Below are positions 16,456 to 26,553 of a DNA stretch of 64,000 nucleotides, in pieces. How positions within the stretch are numbered: the stretch's first letter is position 1; each line of letters opens with the position of its first letter. Origin of the DNA: Flavobacteriales bacterium (GTDB lineage Bacteria; Bacteroidota; Bacteroidia; Flavobacteriales_G; Salibacteraceae); contig JABMOM010000032.1 in the NCBI GenBank assembly GCA_013204105.1, positions 124,001-188,000 of the forward strand, read 5' to 3'. The translations under genes and the position numbers were made by a program. The notes beneath the pieces were generated by a model that ran no database searches, was not told the origin of the DNA, and was given only the letters and a program-made list of their open reading frames with translations.

Positions 16456-19400
16456 ATGAGTAATAATAAAGTATATTGGAGAGGAACGGAGGAGCTTGAA
16501 AAAGATCCTGCGTTTGTAAAGAACGCGGACAAGGAGTTCTCAGAAGAGCTTCCTATTGACAAGTTCCTATCGAACAAGGATCTCGATTCGACCAATACGA
16601 GTCGAAGAGATTTCTTAAAGTTCATGGGCTTTGGGATTACCGCGGCTACCTTAGCTGCTTGCGAGACCCCAGTGGTCAAGAGCATGCCATATGTAGTGAA
16701 GCCGGACGAAGTAATGCCAGGCATCGCGAACTACTACGCCTCTACCCATTTTGATGGTTATGACTATGCCAGCATTTTGGTCAAGACGCGAGAGGGTCGT
16801 CCGATTCATATTGAAGGCAACAAACTATCGAAGACTGCACAAGGCGGCGTAAGCGCTCGTGTAAACTCTTCCATTCTATCCCTTTACAATAAGCGCCGCT
16901 TTACTGGTCCGATGAAGGAAGGTCAATCTATGGATTGGGCTACCATGGATGGTGAAATTGCAGGCTTATTGAACAACGTGAAGAACAGCGGGGGCAATGT
17001 GCGCTTCCTGTCTTCTACCATGATCAGTCCATCTTCGATGTCGCTCATCGGGGAGTTCAAGACCTGGATGGAAAGCGCAAATGTTCCGCTTGACGCAACG
17101 GAGGAAGCAGCTCCGTCTTCGGCATCTGTAAATCACGTCATGTATGACGCGGTTTCTTCCGCTGCGATGATCGAGGCGAATAAGAATACACACGGCATTG
17201 CTGCCATTCCTTCTTATCATTTCGAGAAGGCCAAGGTGATTGTGAGCTTCGGTGCTGACTTTTTGATCAATTGGATCAACCCGATTGGATTTGCTAGAGA
17301 CTACGCCAATGGGAGAAACCCAGAGGGAGGTATGAGTAAGCACTACCAGTTTGAGACGGTGATGTCGACTACTGGTTCAAACGCTGATATACGCGGAGCC
17401 ATCAAGCCCTCGGAGCAAGGTGCGGCGGTCGCAATGCTCGGAAATGCAATTGCAGGCATGATGGGCAATGGAGGTAGCATTACTGCTTCTCTTGTGAATG
17501 ATGATAACCAGGTTGAAAGCAAATTGAAGGATGCAGCTTCTAAACTAGTTGCAGCTAAAGGAAGTGGACTCGTTATCTCGGATTCAAACGACCCGAACGT
17601 ACAGGCAATCGTGAATGGCATCAATGAAATGTTGGGAAACATTGGTTCGACCATTGACTTCTCTAACACCATGAATTTGCGCAAGGGCAGTGATACTGAG
17701 GTGGCTGCATTGATCGGAGAAATGAATGCTGGTGCTGTAGATTTACTTTTCGTAATGGATGCGGATCCAGCCTACACATTGCCTTCGGCATGGGGCTTCT
17801 CTGATGCCATGGCTAAAGTGAAGAACGTTGTTTCATTTGCTGAAAAACCTGACGCTACTTCACAAAGTGCGAAGTATATCTGTCCAGTGCATCACTTCTT
17901 GGAGAGCTGGAACGATGCAAATCCATTTGGCAATGAGGTCACTTTCGCTCAGCCAACGATCAACCCGATCAATAATACACGACAGTGGCAAGACTCCGTC
18001 CTCACTTGGATGGGCTCTGCAGACACTTATTACGATGTCCTCAAGCGCCGTTGGGATGCTGAAGTAACCGCTACGGACGATCCATCCGTGATCTTTGCTA
18101 GCAAGTGGAACAAAGTCATCCAGGATGGTGTAGGTTCCATGCCGATGCCAGAAATGGCGATTGTGCCCGTCTTCAATGCGGAGGCAGTTTCAAGTGCAGC
18201 ATCAGCGCTGTCAAAACCAATCGATGGTTGGGAGGTTGCTTTTTACGTGAAAGCGGGAATTGGTATAGGTAGCAACGCCGACAACCCATGGCTGCAGGAG
18301 CTTCCTGATCCGGTCACGAAAGTGGTTTGGGATCAATACGTAGCGATGAACCCTGCTGACATGATGAGCGATGCGTTCCAATTGAATACCCTCATGGGTG
18401 AGCAACAACGCGCGGGCATGGTCAGAGTAACGGTCAATGATGCATCTGTTGAGCTTCCTGTTGTTTCTGTCCCGGGACAAAAGCGCGGAACCATCGGCGT
18501 GGCACTGGGGTATGGAAAAGGATACGAAGGCGATCGACTGATCGGTGAAAACGCATTCGCGATGTTGCCGGTGACCCAAGGTTATATTCGATACAGTGCG
18601 CCTGCTACTGTAGAGAAAATCGAGCGACGATACAACATTGCTTCTACCCAGACGCAACACACAATGATGGGTCGAAAGATCCTGAATGAGACCACCTTCT
18701 CTGAGTTTAAGTCAGAAGGACGAGAGCATTGGAACCCGGTTGAGATGCTGAACGATGCTTATGGTAACAAGGTTACGATGGACAAGCTTGACCTATGGGC
18801 TGAGCATGACATTGACCTCGGACACCGATGGGGATTGTCGATCGACTTGAGTACCTGCATCGGTTGTGGTGCTTGTGTTACGGCATGCCATTCTGAGAAT
18901 AATGTACCCATTGTGGGAAAGGACGAAGTGAACCGAACGCGTTCCATGAGTTGGATTCGTATTGACCGATATTACAGCAGTGATGCTGATCCGGAAATAC
19001 ATGGAGGCATCGATCAAGACAAAGATTATCAAGCCATGGAGATTCCTTCGGAATATCCAGAGGTCGGGTATATGCCAGTCATGTGTCAGCACTGTAACCA
19101 CGCTCCATGTGAGACGGTTTGTCCAGTGGCTGCAACAACGCACAGTGATGAGGGCTACAACCAGATGACGTATAACCGATGCATCGGAACGCGTTACTGC
19201 GCGAACAACTGTCCGTACAAAGTCCGTCGATTCAACTGGTTCAATTATATAGGCGACAGCAAGTTTGCCGATTTGAACCCATCACAGGATAACCTCGCTC
19301 GCATGGTGCTGAATCCGGACGTAGTGGTTCGTTCACGTGGTGTTATGGAGAAATGTAGCCTCTGCGTTCAGCGCGTTCAAGCCGGTAAGCTTGATGCTAA

Positions 19401-19629
19401 GAAAGCGGGCACTCCAGTGAAAGATGGTTCGATTCAGACCGCATGTTCTTCTGCTTGTCCTACAAATGCCATCGCATTTGGTGACATCAACGATAAAGGC
19501 TCGAACGTTCGATCACAAGCGATGAACGATCGTGCTTATCACCTACTTGAAGAGGTGGGTGTGAAGCCAAACGTCTGGTATCAAACCAAAGTCCGAAACT
19601 CAGAACACAATGCAGATCACACTGCTTGA
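16456..19629 (+). CDS. actB: Alternative complex III subunit B, Fe-S and molybdopterin-like
   Basis: A 1,057-residue subunit. The N-terminus has a twin-arginine-type motif (SRRDFLKFMGFGI) followed by a lipobox-like LAAC. The first ~750 residues are a molybdopterin-oxidoreductase-like domain, which in this family has lost the cofactor; the C-terminal part is a ferredoxin-type domain with cysteine clusters CIGCGACVTAC, CQHCNHAPCETVC, CIGTRYCANNCP and CSLCVQRV...CSSACP, consistent with three 4Fe-4S and one 3Fe-4S centres. An in-frame TTG at 16447 is the alternative start; the ATG at 16456 is preferred. Confidence 0.93.
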   Translation: MSNNKVYWRGTEELEKDPAFVKNADKEFSEELPIDKFLSNKDLDSTNTSRRDFLKFMGFGITAATLAACETPVVKSMPYVVKPDEVMPGIANYYASTHFDGYDYASILVKTREGRPIHIEGNKLSKTAQGGVSARVNSSILSLYNKRRFTGPMKEGQSMDWATMDGEIAGLLNNVKNSGGNVRFLSSTMISPSSMSLIGEFKTWMESANVPLDATEEAAPSSASVNHVMYDAVSSAAMIEANKNTHGIAAIPSYHFEKAKVIVSFGADFLINWINPIGFARDYANGRNPEGGMSKHYQFETVMSTTGSNADIRGAIKPSEQGAAVAMLGNAIAGMMGNGGSITASLVNDDNQVESKLKDAASKLVAAKGSGLVISDSNDPNVQAIVNGINEMLGNIGSTIDFSNTMNLRKGSDTEVAALIGEMNAGAVDLLFVMDADPAYTLPSAWGFSDAMAKVKNVVSFAEKPDATSQSAKYICPVHHFLESWNDANPFGNEVTFAQPTINPINNTRQWQDSVLTWMGSADTYYDVLKRRWDAEVTATDDPSVIFASKWNKVIQDGVGSMPMPEMAIVPVFNAEAVSSAASALSKPIDGWEVAFYVKAGIGIGSNADNPWLQELPDPVTKVVWDQYVAMNPADMMSDAFQLNTLMGEQQRAGMVRVTVNDASVELPVVSVPGQKRGTIGVALGYGKGYEGDRLIGENAFAMLPVTQGYIRYSAPATVEKIERRYNIASTQTQHTMMGRKILNETTFSEFKSEGREHWNPVEMLNDAYGNKVTMDKLDLWAEHDIDLGHRWGLSIDLSTCIGCGACVTACHSENNVPIVGKDEVNRTRSMSWIRIDRYYSSDADPEIHGGIDQDKDYQAMEIPSEYPEVGYMPVMCQHCNHAPCETVCPVAATTHSDEGYNQMTYNRCIGTRYCANNCPYKVRRFNWFNYIGDSKFADLNPSQDNLARMVLNPDVVVRSRGVMEKCSLCVQRVQAGKLDAKKAGTPVKDGSIQTACSSACPTNAIAFGDINDKGSNVRSQAMNDRAYHLLEEVGVKPNVWYQTKVRNSEHNADHTA

Positions 19630-19654
19630 AGCTAATTTGAATTAACACGTTCTT

Positions 19655-21025
19655 ATGCAAAGAGAATCAGCGATAAGAGAGCCGCTCATTTTAGGTGACA
19701 AGAGCTACCACGACATCACCGAAGATGTATGCGCTCCAGTAGAAGGCAAGGCCAATAAGTATTGGTACATCGTTTTCTCCATATCTGTCATGGTTGCCCT
19801 CTGGGGTGTAGGATGTATTCTTTATACCATTGGCCGAGGAATCGGTACATGGGGTTTGAATACTACGGTTGCCTGGGCATGGGATATCACCAACTTCGTG
19901 TGGTGGGTAGGTATTGGTCACGCAGGTACGCTGATCTCTGCCGTATTGCTATTGTTCCGACAGAAGTGGAGAATGGCCATCAACCGATCTGCAGAAGCGA
20001 TGACGATTTTTGCGGTAATAATGGCCGCCCTCTTCCCTGGTATCCACATGGGACGTATTTGGATGGCATATTGGGTGTTTCCTTTACCGAATCAGTTCGG
20101 ATCTCTTTGGGTCAACTTCAACTCACCCCTCCTTTGGGACGTGTTCGCGATCTCGACGTATTTCTCGGTATCGCTCGTTTTCTGGTACATTGGTCTGATC
20201 CCAGATTTTGCTACCATTCGTGACCGTGCAGTAAAGCCGATTTCGAAAATGGCGTACAGCGTATTGAGCTTTGGTTGGACCGGAAATGCGAAAGCCTGGA
20301 TTCGTTTTGAGGAAGTTTCCCTCGTATTGGCAGGCCTCGCGACTCCACTTGTATTCTCTGTTCACTCAATTGTATCCATGGACTTTGCTACTTCGGTCAT
20401 TCCGGGTTGGCACACCACGATTTTCCCTCCTTACTTCGTTGCCGGAGCGATTTTCTCTGGGTTTGCTATGGTCCAGACGCTTCTCCTCATCGCACGTAAA
20501 GTGTTGAGTCTAGAGTCCTACATCACGGTTCAGCATGCTGAGTACATGAACATCGTGATTGTGATCACGGGTTCTATGGTAGGTGTAGCCTATCTGTCTG
20601 AGCTTTTCATTTCGTGGTATTCTGGAGTAGAATATGAGGGTTACGCCTTCATGAACCGTGCTACTGGACCTTATTGGTGGGCGTACTGGTCTATGATGAC
20701 CTGTAACGTAGTTACCCCGCAGCTCTTCTGGTTTAAGAAGATTCGTAGGAGCTTCATCGCGTCTTTCGTTCTTTCGATTTTCGTAAATGTCGGTATGTGG
20801 TTTGAGCGTTTCGTAATCATTGTGACCTCGCTGCACAGAGATTACATCCCATCGAGTTGGAGTATGTTCCATCCGACCTTTGTAGATATTGGAATCTTCC
20901 TCGGTACGATCGGAATTTTCTTTACGCTGTTCTTATTGTTCAGCCGATTCTTCCCAGTACTGGCGTTGAATGAATTGAAGTCAATCCTTAAGTCCTCCGG
21001 TGAGAACTATAAAAAGCAACACTAA
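19655..21025 (+). CDS. actC: Alternative complex III subunit C, NrfD-like quinol-binding membrane protein
   Basis: A 456-residue polytopic membrane protein of the NrfD/PsrC family, with about ten hydrophobic segments. It opens with the cytoplasmic stretch REPLILGDKSYHDITEDV, which is typical of ActC. In known complex III structures this subunit holds the quinol-oxidation site near ActB. The gene follows actB by 25 bases, and its stop codon is one base from the actD start. Confidence 0.93.
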   Translation: MQRESAIREPLILGDKSYHDITEDVCAPVEGKANKYWYIVFSISVMVALWGVGCILYTIGRGIGTWGLNTTVAWAWDITNFVWWVGIGHAGTLISAVLLLFRQKWRMAINRSAEAMTIFAVIMAALFPGIHMGRIWMAYWVFPLPNQFGSLWVNFNSPLLWDVFAISTYFSVSLVFWYIGLIPDFATIRDRAVKPISKMAYSVLSFGWTGNAKAWIRFEEVSLVLAGLATPLVFSVHSIVSMDFATSVIPGWHTTIFPPYFVAGAIFSGFAMVQTLLLIARKVLSLESYITVQHAEYMNIVIVITGSMVGVAYLSELFISWYSGVEYEGYAFMNRATGPYWWAYWSMMTCNVVTPQLFWFKKIRRSFIASFVLSIFVNVGMWFERFVIIVTSLHRDYIPSSWSMFHPTFVDIGIFLGTIGIFFTLFLLFSRFFPVLALNELKSILKSSGENYKKQH

Positions 21026-21026
21026 A

Positions 21027-21551
21027 ATGAGTAAGGCTATCTATGCTCTTTACAATGATGACGAAGTGATGGTAGACGGTGCCAAAAGCATCCTCTCCAA
21101 GAATATTCGCATCAAGGATGTTTACTCTCCTTTTCCGGTTCACGGGTTAGAGAATATTCTAGGCATCAAGTGGACGCGGCTTGCGATCACTGCATTCCTC
21201 TATGGTTTGACAGCGTTGGCCCTTGCCCTCATTGGTCTGTGGTTCTTTATGATCAAGGATTGGCCGATGAACATTGGAGGTAAGCCAAACAATTTCCTCT
21301 ATCAGAATTTACCTGCTTTCATTCCGATCACGTTTGAGTTTACCGTGCTTTGCGCGGCGCATGGAATGGCGATCACTTACCTGATCAGAAACAGAACGCT
21401 TCCTGGCATGAAGGCGAGGAACCCGCATCCTCGTACGACGGATGATCATTTCTGCATCGAAATCGACAGAGCGGAGAATGCAGGCATGTCGGATGACGAA
21501 ATCCGAACGGTATTGCAAGAGACGAACCCAGTTGAAATCTTTGAAAAATAG
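21027..21551 (+). CDS. actD: Alternative complex III subunit D (DUF3341)
   Basis: A 174-residue protein with two membrane segments (near residues 53-75 and 95-120) and the DUF3341 pattern: AIYALYNDDEVMVDGAK, DVYSPFPVHGLE and a C-terminal TDDHFCIEI. ActD is a small structural subunit of alternative complex III. The ATG at 21027, one base after the actC stop, is the start; an upstream in-frame start within actC is not credible. Confidence 0.93.
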   Translation: MSKAIYALYNDDEVMVDGAKSILSKNIRIKDVYSPFPVHGLENILGIKWTRLAITAFLYGLTALALALIGLWFFMIKDWPMNIGGKPNNFLYQNLPAFIPITFEFTVLCAAHGMAITYLIRNRTLPGMKARNPHPRTTDDHFCIEIDRAENAGMSDDEIRTVLQETNPVEIFEK

Positions 21552-21553
21552 GC

Positions 21554-22213
21554 ATGAGAAAGATGAATCTACACGCGCTTACCAATGTTGCCCTGATCGC
21601 GATGGCCATGTTCCTCGCTTCGTGTGGCAATACCCCGCAAAGCCCAGGTGTTGAATACATGCCTGATATGTATCGCACTCCAGCATTGGAACCATACGGA
21701 GGTAATAGCAACTATGCAGACAGCATGGAGGCACGCACGCCAGCTGAAGGAAGTATTCCGCGAGGATACCTTCCATATGGTATTCCCAATAGTAATGAGG
21801 GTTACGAGATGGCTGGAACACTTCTCAAGAATCCATACCTGAGCAACGAAGAGATCCTTGCAGAAGGGAAAGCCATTTACACCAAGTACTGCTTACACTG
21901 CCACGGCAAGGAAGGAGCTGGTGATGGACTTACGGTGACTGCAGGTGGTCACCCACCGCCCCCGGCGTATAACAGCGCTGCCTTGAAGGCGCTTCCAGAA
22001 GGGAAAATGTTTCACACCATTACCTACGGTAAGAACCTGATGGGTTCTCACTCTTCTCAACTGAATGTTGAAGAGCGATGGAAGGTCATTCGATACGTTC
22101 AGACCTTGCAGAATCCTGAAGGGGAAGAGGCTCCAGTAGAAGCAGTAGAAGGAAGTGAAGAAGCCCCAGCTGAGGCTGCGGCTATGTCGGACGAAACAGC
22201 AATGAACAACTAA
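21554..22213 (+). CDS. actE: Alternative complex III subunit E, monoheme cytochrome c lipoprotein
   Basis: A 219-residue lipoprotein with the lipobox LASC (acylated Cys24) and one heme site, CLHCH, in a class I cytochrome c fold with a likely Met ligand downstream. It ends in an acidic, Ala/Glu-rich tail of about 35 residues. In alternative complex III ActE passes electrons on towards the terminal oxidase. It starts two bases after the actD stop. Confidence 0.92.
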   Translation: MRKMNLHALTNVALIAMAMFLASCGNTPQSPGVEYMPDMYRTPALEPYGGNSNYADSMEARTPAEGSIPRGYLPYGIPNSNEGYEMAGTLLKNPYLSNEEILAEGKAIYTKYCLHCHGKEGAGDGLTVTAGGHPPPPAYNSAALKALPEGKMFHTITYGKNLMGSHSSQLNVEERWKVIRYVQTLQNPEGEEAPVEAVEGSEEAPAEAAAMSDETAMNN

Positions 22214-22227
22214 ACGAAATCACGACT

Positions 22228-23433
22228 ATGGAATACGCATTTGAAGGTAGAGCCAAGCGGACCACGTTCATATTGATGGGGATAGGATTACTATCGATCA
22301 TCTTGGGCTTCTTCGGTGGTGATCACGCCGGTAACAGGGTATGGACCAGCATCTTTATCAGTGGTTTCTTCTTTTTCGGAGTTGGACTGACTGGAACATT
22401 CTTCCTTGCATTGCAGTACGCGGCAGAATCAGGTTGGCCTACAGTGTTGAAGCGAATCTTTGAAGGTGTCGCAGCTTACTTGCCAATTGGAGCCATCACG
22501 TTATTGGTAGTCTTCGCGGTTGCAAGTGCACACTTGATGGACTTTCACTTGTACCATTGGATGGACCACGATCTGTACGACCCCGCTTCACCGAAGTACG
22601 ATGAAATCATTGCGCACAAAGAGCCTTACTTGAATTTGCCTTTCTGGTGGATTCGCACGCTGGCCTATCTAGGATTGTATGTATGGTTCACAATGTTGTT
22701 CCGCAAGCGTTCCTTGATGGAGGATGGTGTCATTGAGGATCCTAAGCGCTACTATAATAAGAACAAGACCCTCGCGGCGATCTTCCTAGTAATCTTCGGA
22801 TATACCTCCGTAACGGCAAGTTGGGATTGGGTCATGAGCATTGACACGCACTGGTTCTCGACCATTTTCGGGTGGTACATCTTCTCAGGAATGTGGATCA
22901 GCGGCCTGGTAATGATGACGTTGTTGGTTATTTACCTCCGCAGCAAAGGACTGATGGAATTTGTGAATGAAAGTCACATGCACGACATGGGTAAGTGGGT
23001 CTTTGCGATCAGCTTCCTCTGGACGTACTTGTTTTTCTGTCAATTCATGCTCTACTGGTATTCAGATATACCTGAAGAGGTTATGTATTTCCAGGCAAGG
23101 ATCAACGATTATTCTTGGTTGTTCTGGGGTACATTCTTGATCAACTTCATTTTCCCAATGTTGCTACTCATGTCGAAAGACGCCAAGCGCAACCCTGGAT
23201 TCTTGGTCTTCGTAGGAGTGATCATATTCTTTGGCCACTGGATGGATGTGTTTATGATCATTACCCCTGGTGTAATGAAAGATCACGGTACCATTGGATT
23301 GGTTGAGATTGGAACATTTCTAGGGTTTTTGGGGTTATTCTTACACGTAGTATTGAATGCACTGTCGAAGCGTTCTCTCCTCGCTAAGGGTCACCCGATG
23401 CTCGAGGAAAGCCTGCACCACCACATTAATTAA
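22228..23433 (+). CDS. actF: Alternative complex III subunit F, NrfD-like membrane protein
   Basis: A 401-residue polytopic membrane protein related to NrfD and to ActC but shorter, with about ten hydrophobic segments. Typical elements are the N-terminal EGRAKRTTFILMGIGLLSII and FHLYHWMDHDLYDP. It completes the six-subunit actABCDEF set that is usual in Bacteroidota and directly precedes coxB. Confidence 0.92.
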   Translation: MEYAFEGRAKRTTFILMGIGLLSIILGFFGGDHAGNRVWTSIFISGFFFFGVGLTGTFFLALQYAAESGWPTVLKRIFEGVAAYLPIGAITLLVVFAVASAHLMDFHLYHWMDHDLYDPASPKYDEIIAHKEPYLNLPFWWIRTLAYLGLYVWFTMLFRKRSLMEDGVIEDPKRYYNKNKTLAAIFLVIFGYTSVTASWDWVMSIDTHWFSTIFGWYIFSGMWISGLVMMTLLVIYLRSKGLMEFVNESHMHDMGKWVFAISFLWTYLFFCQFMLYWYSDIPEEVMYFQARINDYSWLFWGTFLINFIFPMLLLMSKDAKRNPGFLVFVGVIIFFGHWMDVFMIITPGVMKDHGTIGLVEIGTFLGFLGLFLHVVLNALSKRSLLAKGHPMLEESLHHHIN

Positions 23434-23456
23434 GTATTAACGCTAGTATAGAGAAC

Positions 23457-24674
23457 ATGGTAACGTTTCTGATCATAGTCGCAATTGCACTCGCATCACT
23501 CGCCGTATGGCAGTTATTGAGAGTGTTTGAAGGAACAGCTAAGCTGAAGGGTGGAGATTCATTCGTACCTACGGATGCGGAGAATAAATACCAAGGCAGG
23601 ATGATGCTGCTGTTTATGTTTGGATACTTCGCGTTTTTCGCTTGGTTGTATGTGCGCTATGCGCCGCATTTTCTTCCAGAATCCGCTTCTGAGCATGGCT
23701 TAGTGCTGGATCAACTGTTGGATTTCAATTTCTTGATCATCACAGTGGTATTCGTGATCACACACGTATTCTTGTTCTACTTCGCATTCAAGTACACGTA
23801 TTCAAGTGATCGCAAGGCGACGTTCTTTACCCACAGTAATAAGCTCGAGTTGCTTTGGACAACAGTTCCAGCAGTATTCCTCGCAGTTATCATTGTCTAC
23901 GGTCTTTCTGCATGGATGGACATCACAGACGAAGCTCCAGAAGGTTCGTTGACGATCGAGCTCTATCCAAAGCAATTTGACTGGACCGCGCGTTACTCAG
24001 GTTCTGACTCTCTCTTGGGAGCGTCCAATTACAACATGATCTCCGGAGTCAATCCACTTGGAGTGATAACGAATGGTTCATTGACATCCAAACAACAAGA
24101 ACTAACCGAAGAGATCGCCGGTTTGAAAGAGGAGCTGGAAACGGTTCCCAAAGGAGGTCTGAAGGAAGAGGAAATAATCGAAACGATCGGAAAGAGAGAA
24201 AGACAATTAGCCCGCGTCAGTTCATTTGAAGGACTTGAAGCCGCTTCTTTGGTTGCTGGAGACGACGACATTTTGGTTAAGACCGAGTTTTACTTGCCGG
24301 TAGGAGAAAGCGTTGAATTCATTTTTAGGAGCAGGGATGTTATTCACAGTGCTTACATGCCGCACTTCCGTGCTCAGATGAACTGCGTTCCAGGTATGAC
24401 TACCTCCCTCAATTTTATTAGTCGAAAGACGACCGAGGAAATGCGCGAGATTACGGACAATCCAGATTTTGACTACTTATTGCTTTGCAACAAGATTTGT
24501 GGAGCTGCCCATTACAATATGCAGATGGTAATCAAAGTGGTTGAACCTGAGGTTTACAGCAAATGGATCACCGAACAAGAGACTTTCGCAGAGTCCATTC
24601 AACCTGCCGATGAAGAGGGAATGGCGGAAGCAACAAACGTGACCCGTAACGAAATTTCAATGATCGAACAATAA
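23457..24674 (+). CDS. coxB: Cytochrome c oxidase subunit II with a coiled-coil insertion
   Basis: A 405-residue subunit II with two clear TM segments after an initial hydrophobic N-terminus, then a cupredoxin domain with the CuA ligands in CNKICGAAHYNM and the upstream His of DVIHSAYMPHF. Between the first cupredoxin strands (DWTARYSG) and the rest lies an inserted Glu/Lys/Leu-rich segment, at about 24080-24240, that looks like a helical hairpin (KQQELTEEIAGLKEELE). It receives electrons from ActE or another cytochrome c and passes them to CoxA. The final ~25 residues are acidic. Confidence 0.93.
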   Translation: MVTFLIIVAIALASLAVWQLLRVFEGTAKLKGGDSFVPTDAENKYQGRMMLLFMFGYFAFFAWLYVRYAPHFLPESASEHGLVLDQLLDFNFLIITVVFVITHVFLFYFAFKYTYSSDRKATFFTHSNKLELLWTTVPAVFLAVIIVYGLSAWMDITDEAPEGSLTIELYPKQFDWTARYSGSDSLLGASNYNMISGVNPLGVITNGSLTSKQQELTEEIAGLKEELETVPKGGLKEEEIIETIGKRERQLARVSSFEGLEAASLVAGDDDILVKTEFYLPVGESVEFIFRSRDVIHSAYMPHFRAQMNCVPGMTTSLNFISRKTTEEMREITDNPDFDYLLLCNKICGAAHYNMQMVIKVVEPEVYSKWITEQETFAESIQPADEEGMAEATNVTRNEISMIEQ

Positions 24675-24679
24675 TTACT

Positions 24680-26467
24680 ATGGCAACAGCAGCAGAACAT
24701 AACACCGATCATCACCACGAAGAGACGTTCATATCGAAGTATATCTTCAGTATGGACCATAAAATGATCTCGAAGCAATTCTTGCTCACAGGAATGTTCA
24801 TGGCCGTCATTGGTATGATCATGTCATCGTTGTTTCGTCTTCAACTCGGATGGCAAGGAGAATCCTTTTGGATCCTCAACTTCTTCCTTGGCGATAAGTG
24901 GGCTCCTGATGGAATCCTTGATCCAAATATGTACTTGGCTTTAGTTACCATTCACGGTACGATCATGGTATTCTTCCTGTTAACAGGAGGATTGAGCGGA
25001 ACCTTTGCGAACTTGCTTATTCCATTGCAGATCGGTGCGCGTGATATGGCTTCTGGATTCATCAACCTGCTTTCGTACTGGTTCTTCCTGGCGTCAAGTA
25101 TAGTGATGATCGTCTCTCTATTCGTTGAGACTGGACCGGCCTCTGGTGGTTGGACCGTTTACCCTCCTCTGAGCGCATTACCCCAAGCAATGCCTGGATC
25201 TGGTATGGGAATGACCCTTTGGCTCGTCAGTATGTCGCTCTTCGTCGTATCATCGCTTCTAGGAGGTTTGAACTACGTCGTTACGGTAATCAACTTGCGT
25301 ACTAAGGGAATGACCATGACGCGTCTTCCGTTGAGCGTTTGGGCATTGTTTATCACTGCTGTGATCGGCGTGCTTTCTTTCCCAGTTCTGTTTTCAGCGG
25401 CTTTGCTCTTGATCTTCGACCGAATGTTCGGTACAAGCTTCTACCTGAGCGATATTCATGTCGCTGGTGAATTGCTGGAGCAGACTGGCGGCAGCCCGAT
25501 TCTTTATGAGCATCTTTTCTGGTTCTTAGGTCACCCCGAGGTATACATCGTATTGCTTCCTGCCTTGGGTATTACTTCAGAAGTAATTGCGACCAATTCA
25601 CGCAAGCCAATCTTCGGCTACCGTGCAATGATCGGTTCGATCCTCGCAATCGCCTTCCTTTCGTTCATCGTTTGGGGACACCACATGTTCATTACAGGTA
25701 TGAATCCATTGCTGGGATCGGTATTCACCTTTACCACGCTTTTGATTGCCATTCCATCTGCGGTAAAAGCATTCAATTACATCACTACACTGTGGAAAGG
25801 AAACGTGCGGTTTACACCGGCCATGTTGTTCTCCATTGGTATGGTCTCTACCTTCATTTCTGGAGGTGTAACGGGCATCATCTTGGCAGACAGTGCACTT
25901 GACATCAACTTGCACGACACCTATTTCGTAGTTGCTCACTTCCATATCGTAATGGGGCTATCTGCTGTACTCGCAATGTTTGCGGGAGTTTACCATTGGT
26001 TCCCGAAGATGTATGGCAAGATGATGAACCGAAAGATGGGATATGCCCACTTCTGGGTGACATTCGTGTGTGCCTATGGCGTATTCTTCCCGCAGCACTT
26101 CATGGGGCTTGCTGGAGTGCCTAGACGTTATTACACCAATAGTGAATTTCCTTTGTTTGATGAATTCATTGGAATGAATGAGATGATCTCGGTCTTCGCG
26201 ATCGTGGGCGCTCTTGTTCAGTTCATCTTCATCTTCAATTTCTTCTATAGCATGTTCCGCGGGCCGAAAGCTTCGCAGAATCCATGGGGTTCGAATACAT
26301 TGGAATGGACCACTCCTGTAGAGCACATCCACGGAAACTGGCCAGGTGCATTGCCTACGGTTCACCGTTGGGCGTACGATTACAGCAAGCCAGGAAAAGA
26401 GCATGACTTCGTTCCGCAGATCGTTCCGCTTGAAGAAGGCGAACTCGATGGCGGTGCGGGCCATTAA
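24680..26467 (+). CDS. coxA: Cytochrome c oxidase subunit I, aa3 type
   Basis: The 595-residue heme-copper subunit with about twelve TM helices. The ligand and proton-path motifs are present: VTIHGTIMVF (heme a His), GHPEVYIVLLPA (CuB His and cross-linked Tyr), WGHHMFITGM (CuB His pair) and HDTYFVVAHFHIVMG (heme a3 and heme a ligands). With coxB it forms the oxidase core coupled to alternative complex III. Subunit III and assembly genes are not in the window. It is the last gene of the operon, followed at once by a strong terminator. Confidence 0.96.
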   Translation: MATAAEHNTDHHHEETFISKYIFSMDHKMISKQFLLTGMFMAVIGMIMSSLFRLQLGWQGESFWILNFFLGDKWAPDGILDPNMYLALVTIHGTIMVFFLLTGGLSGTFANLLIPLQIGARDMASGFINLLSYWFFLASSIVMIVSLFVETGPASGGWTVYPPLSALPQAMPGSGMGMTLWLVSMSLFVVSSLLGGLNYVVTVINLRTKGMTMTRLPLSVWALFITAVIGVLSFPVLFSAALLLIFDRMFGTSFYLSDIHVAGELLEQTGGSPILYEHLFWFLGHPEVYIVLLPALGITSEVIATNSRKPIFGYRAMIGSILAIAFLSFIVWGHHMFITGMNPLLGSVFTFTTLLIAIPSAVKAFNYITTLWKGNVRFTPAMLFSIGMVSTFISGGVTGIILADSALDINLHDTYFVVAHFHIVMGLSAVLAMFAGVYHWFPKMYGKMMNRKMGYAHFWVTFVCAYGVFFPQHFMGLAGVPRRYYTNSEFPLFDEFIGMNEMISVFAIVGALVQFIFIFNFFYSMFRGPKASQNPWGSNTLEWTTPVEHIHGNWPGALPTVHRWAYDYSKPGKEHDFVPQIVPLEEGELDGGAGH

Positions 26468-26485
26468 TCACGCTTAGCATTGTTT

Positions 26486-26513
26486 AAAACCCGCTGAATA
26501 AGCGGGTTTTTTT
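26486..26513 (+). terminator. Rho-independent terminator of the act-cox operon
   Basis: A perfect 10-bp stem (AAAACCCGCT / AGCGGGTTTT) with the loop GAATA, running straight into a T tract, lies 18 bases after the coxA stop. Confidence 0.92.
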
Positions 26514-26540
26514 ATGCCCAAAAAGTGTCGGGTCACTTGC

Positions 26541-26548
26541 TACCTTTG
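26541..26548 (+). promoter_or_regulatory. -7 box giving a predicted leaderless mRNA (ruvB)
   Basis: TACCTTTG, an exact TAnnTTTG match, ends 5 bases before the ruvB ATG, so the predicted transcript begins at or next to the start codon. No clear -33 TTG is seen in the preceding T tract of the terminator. Confidence 0.65.
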
Positions 26549-26553
26549 TTGGG

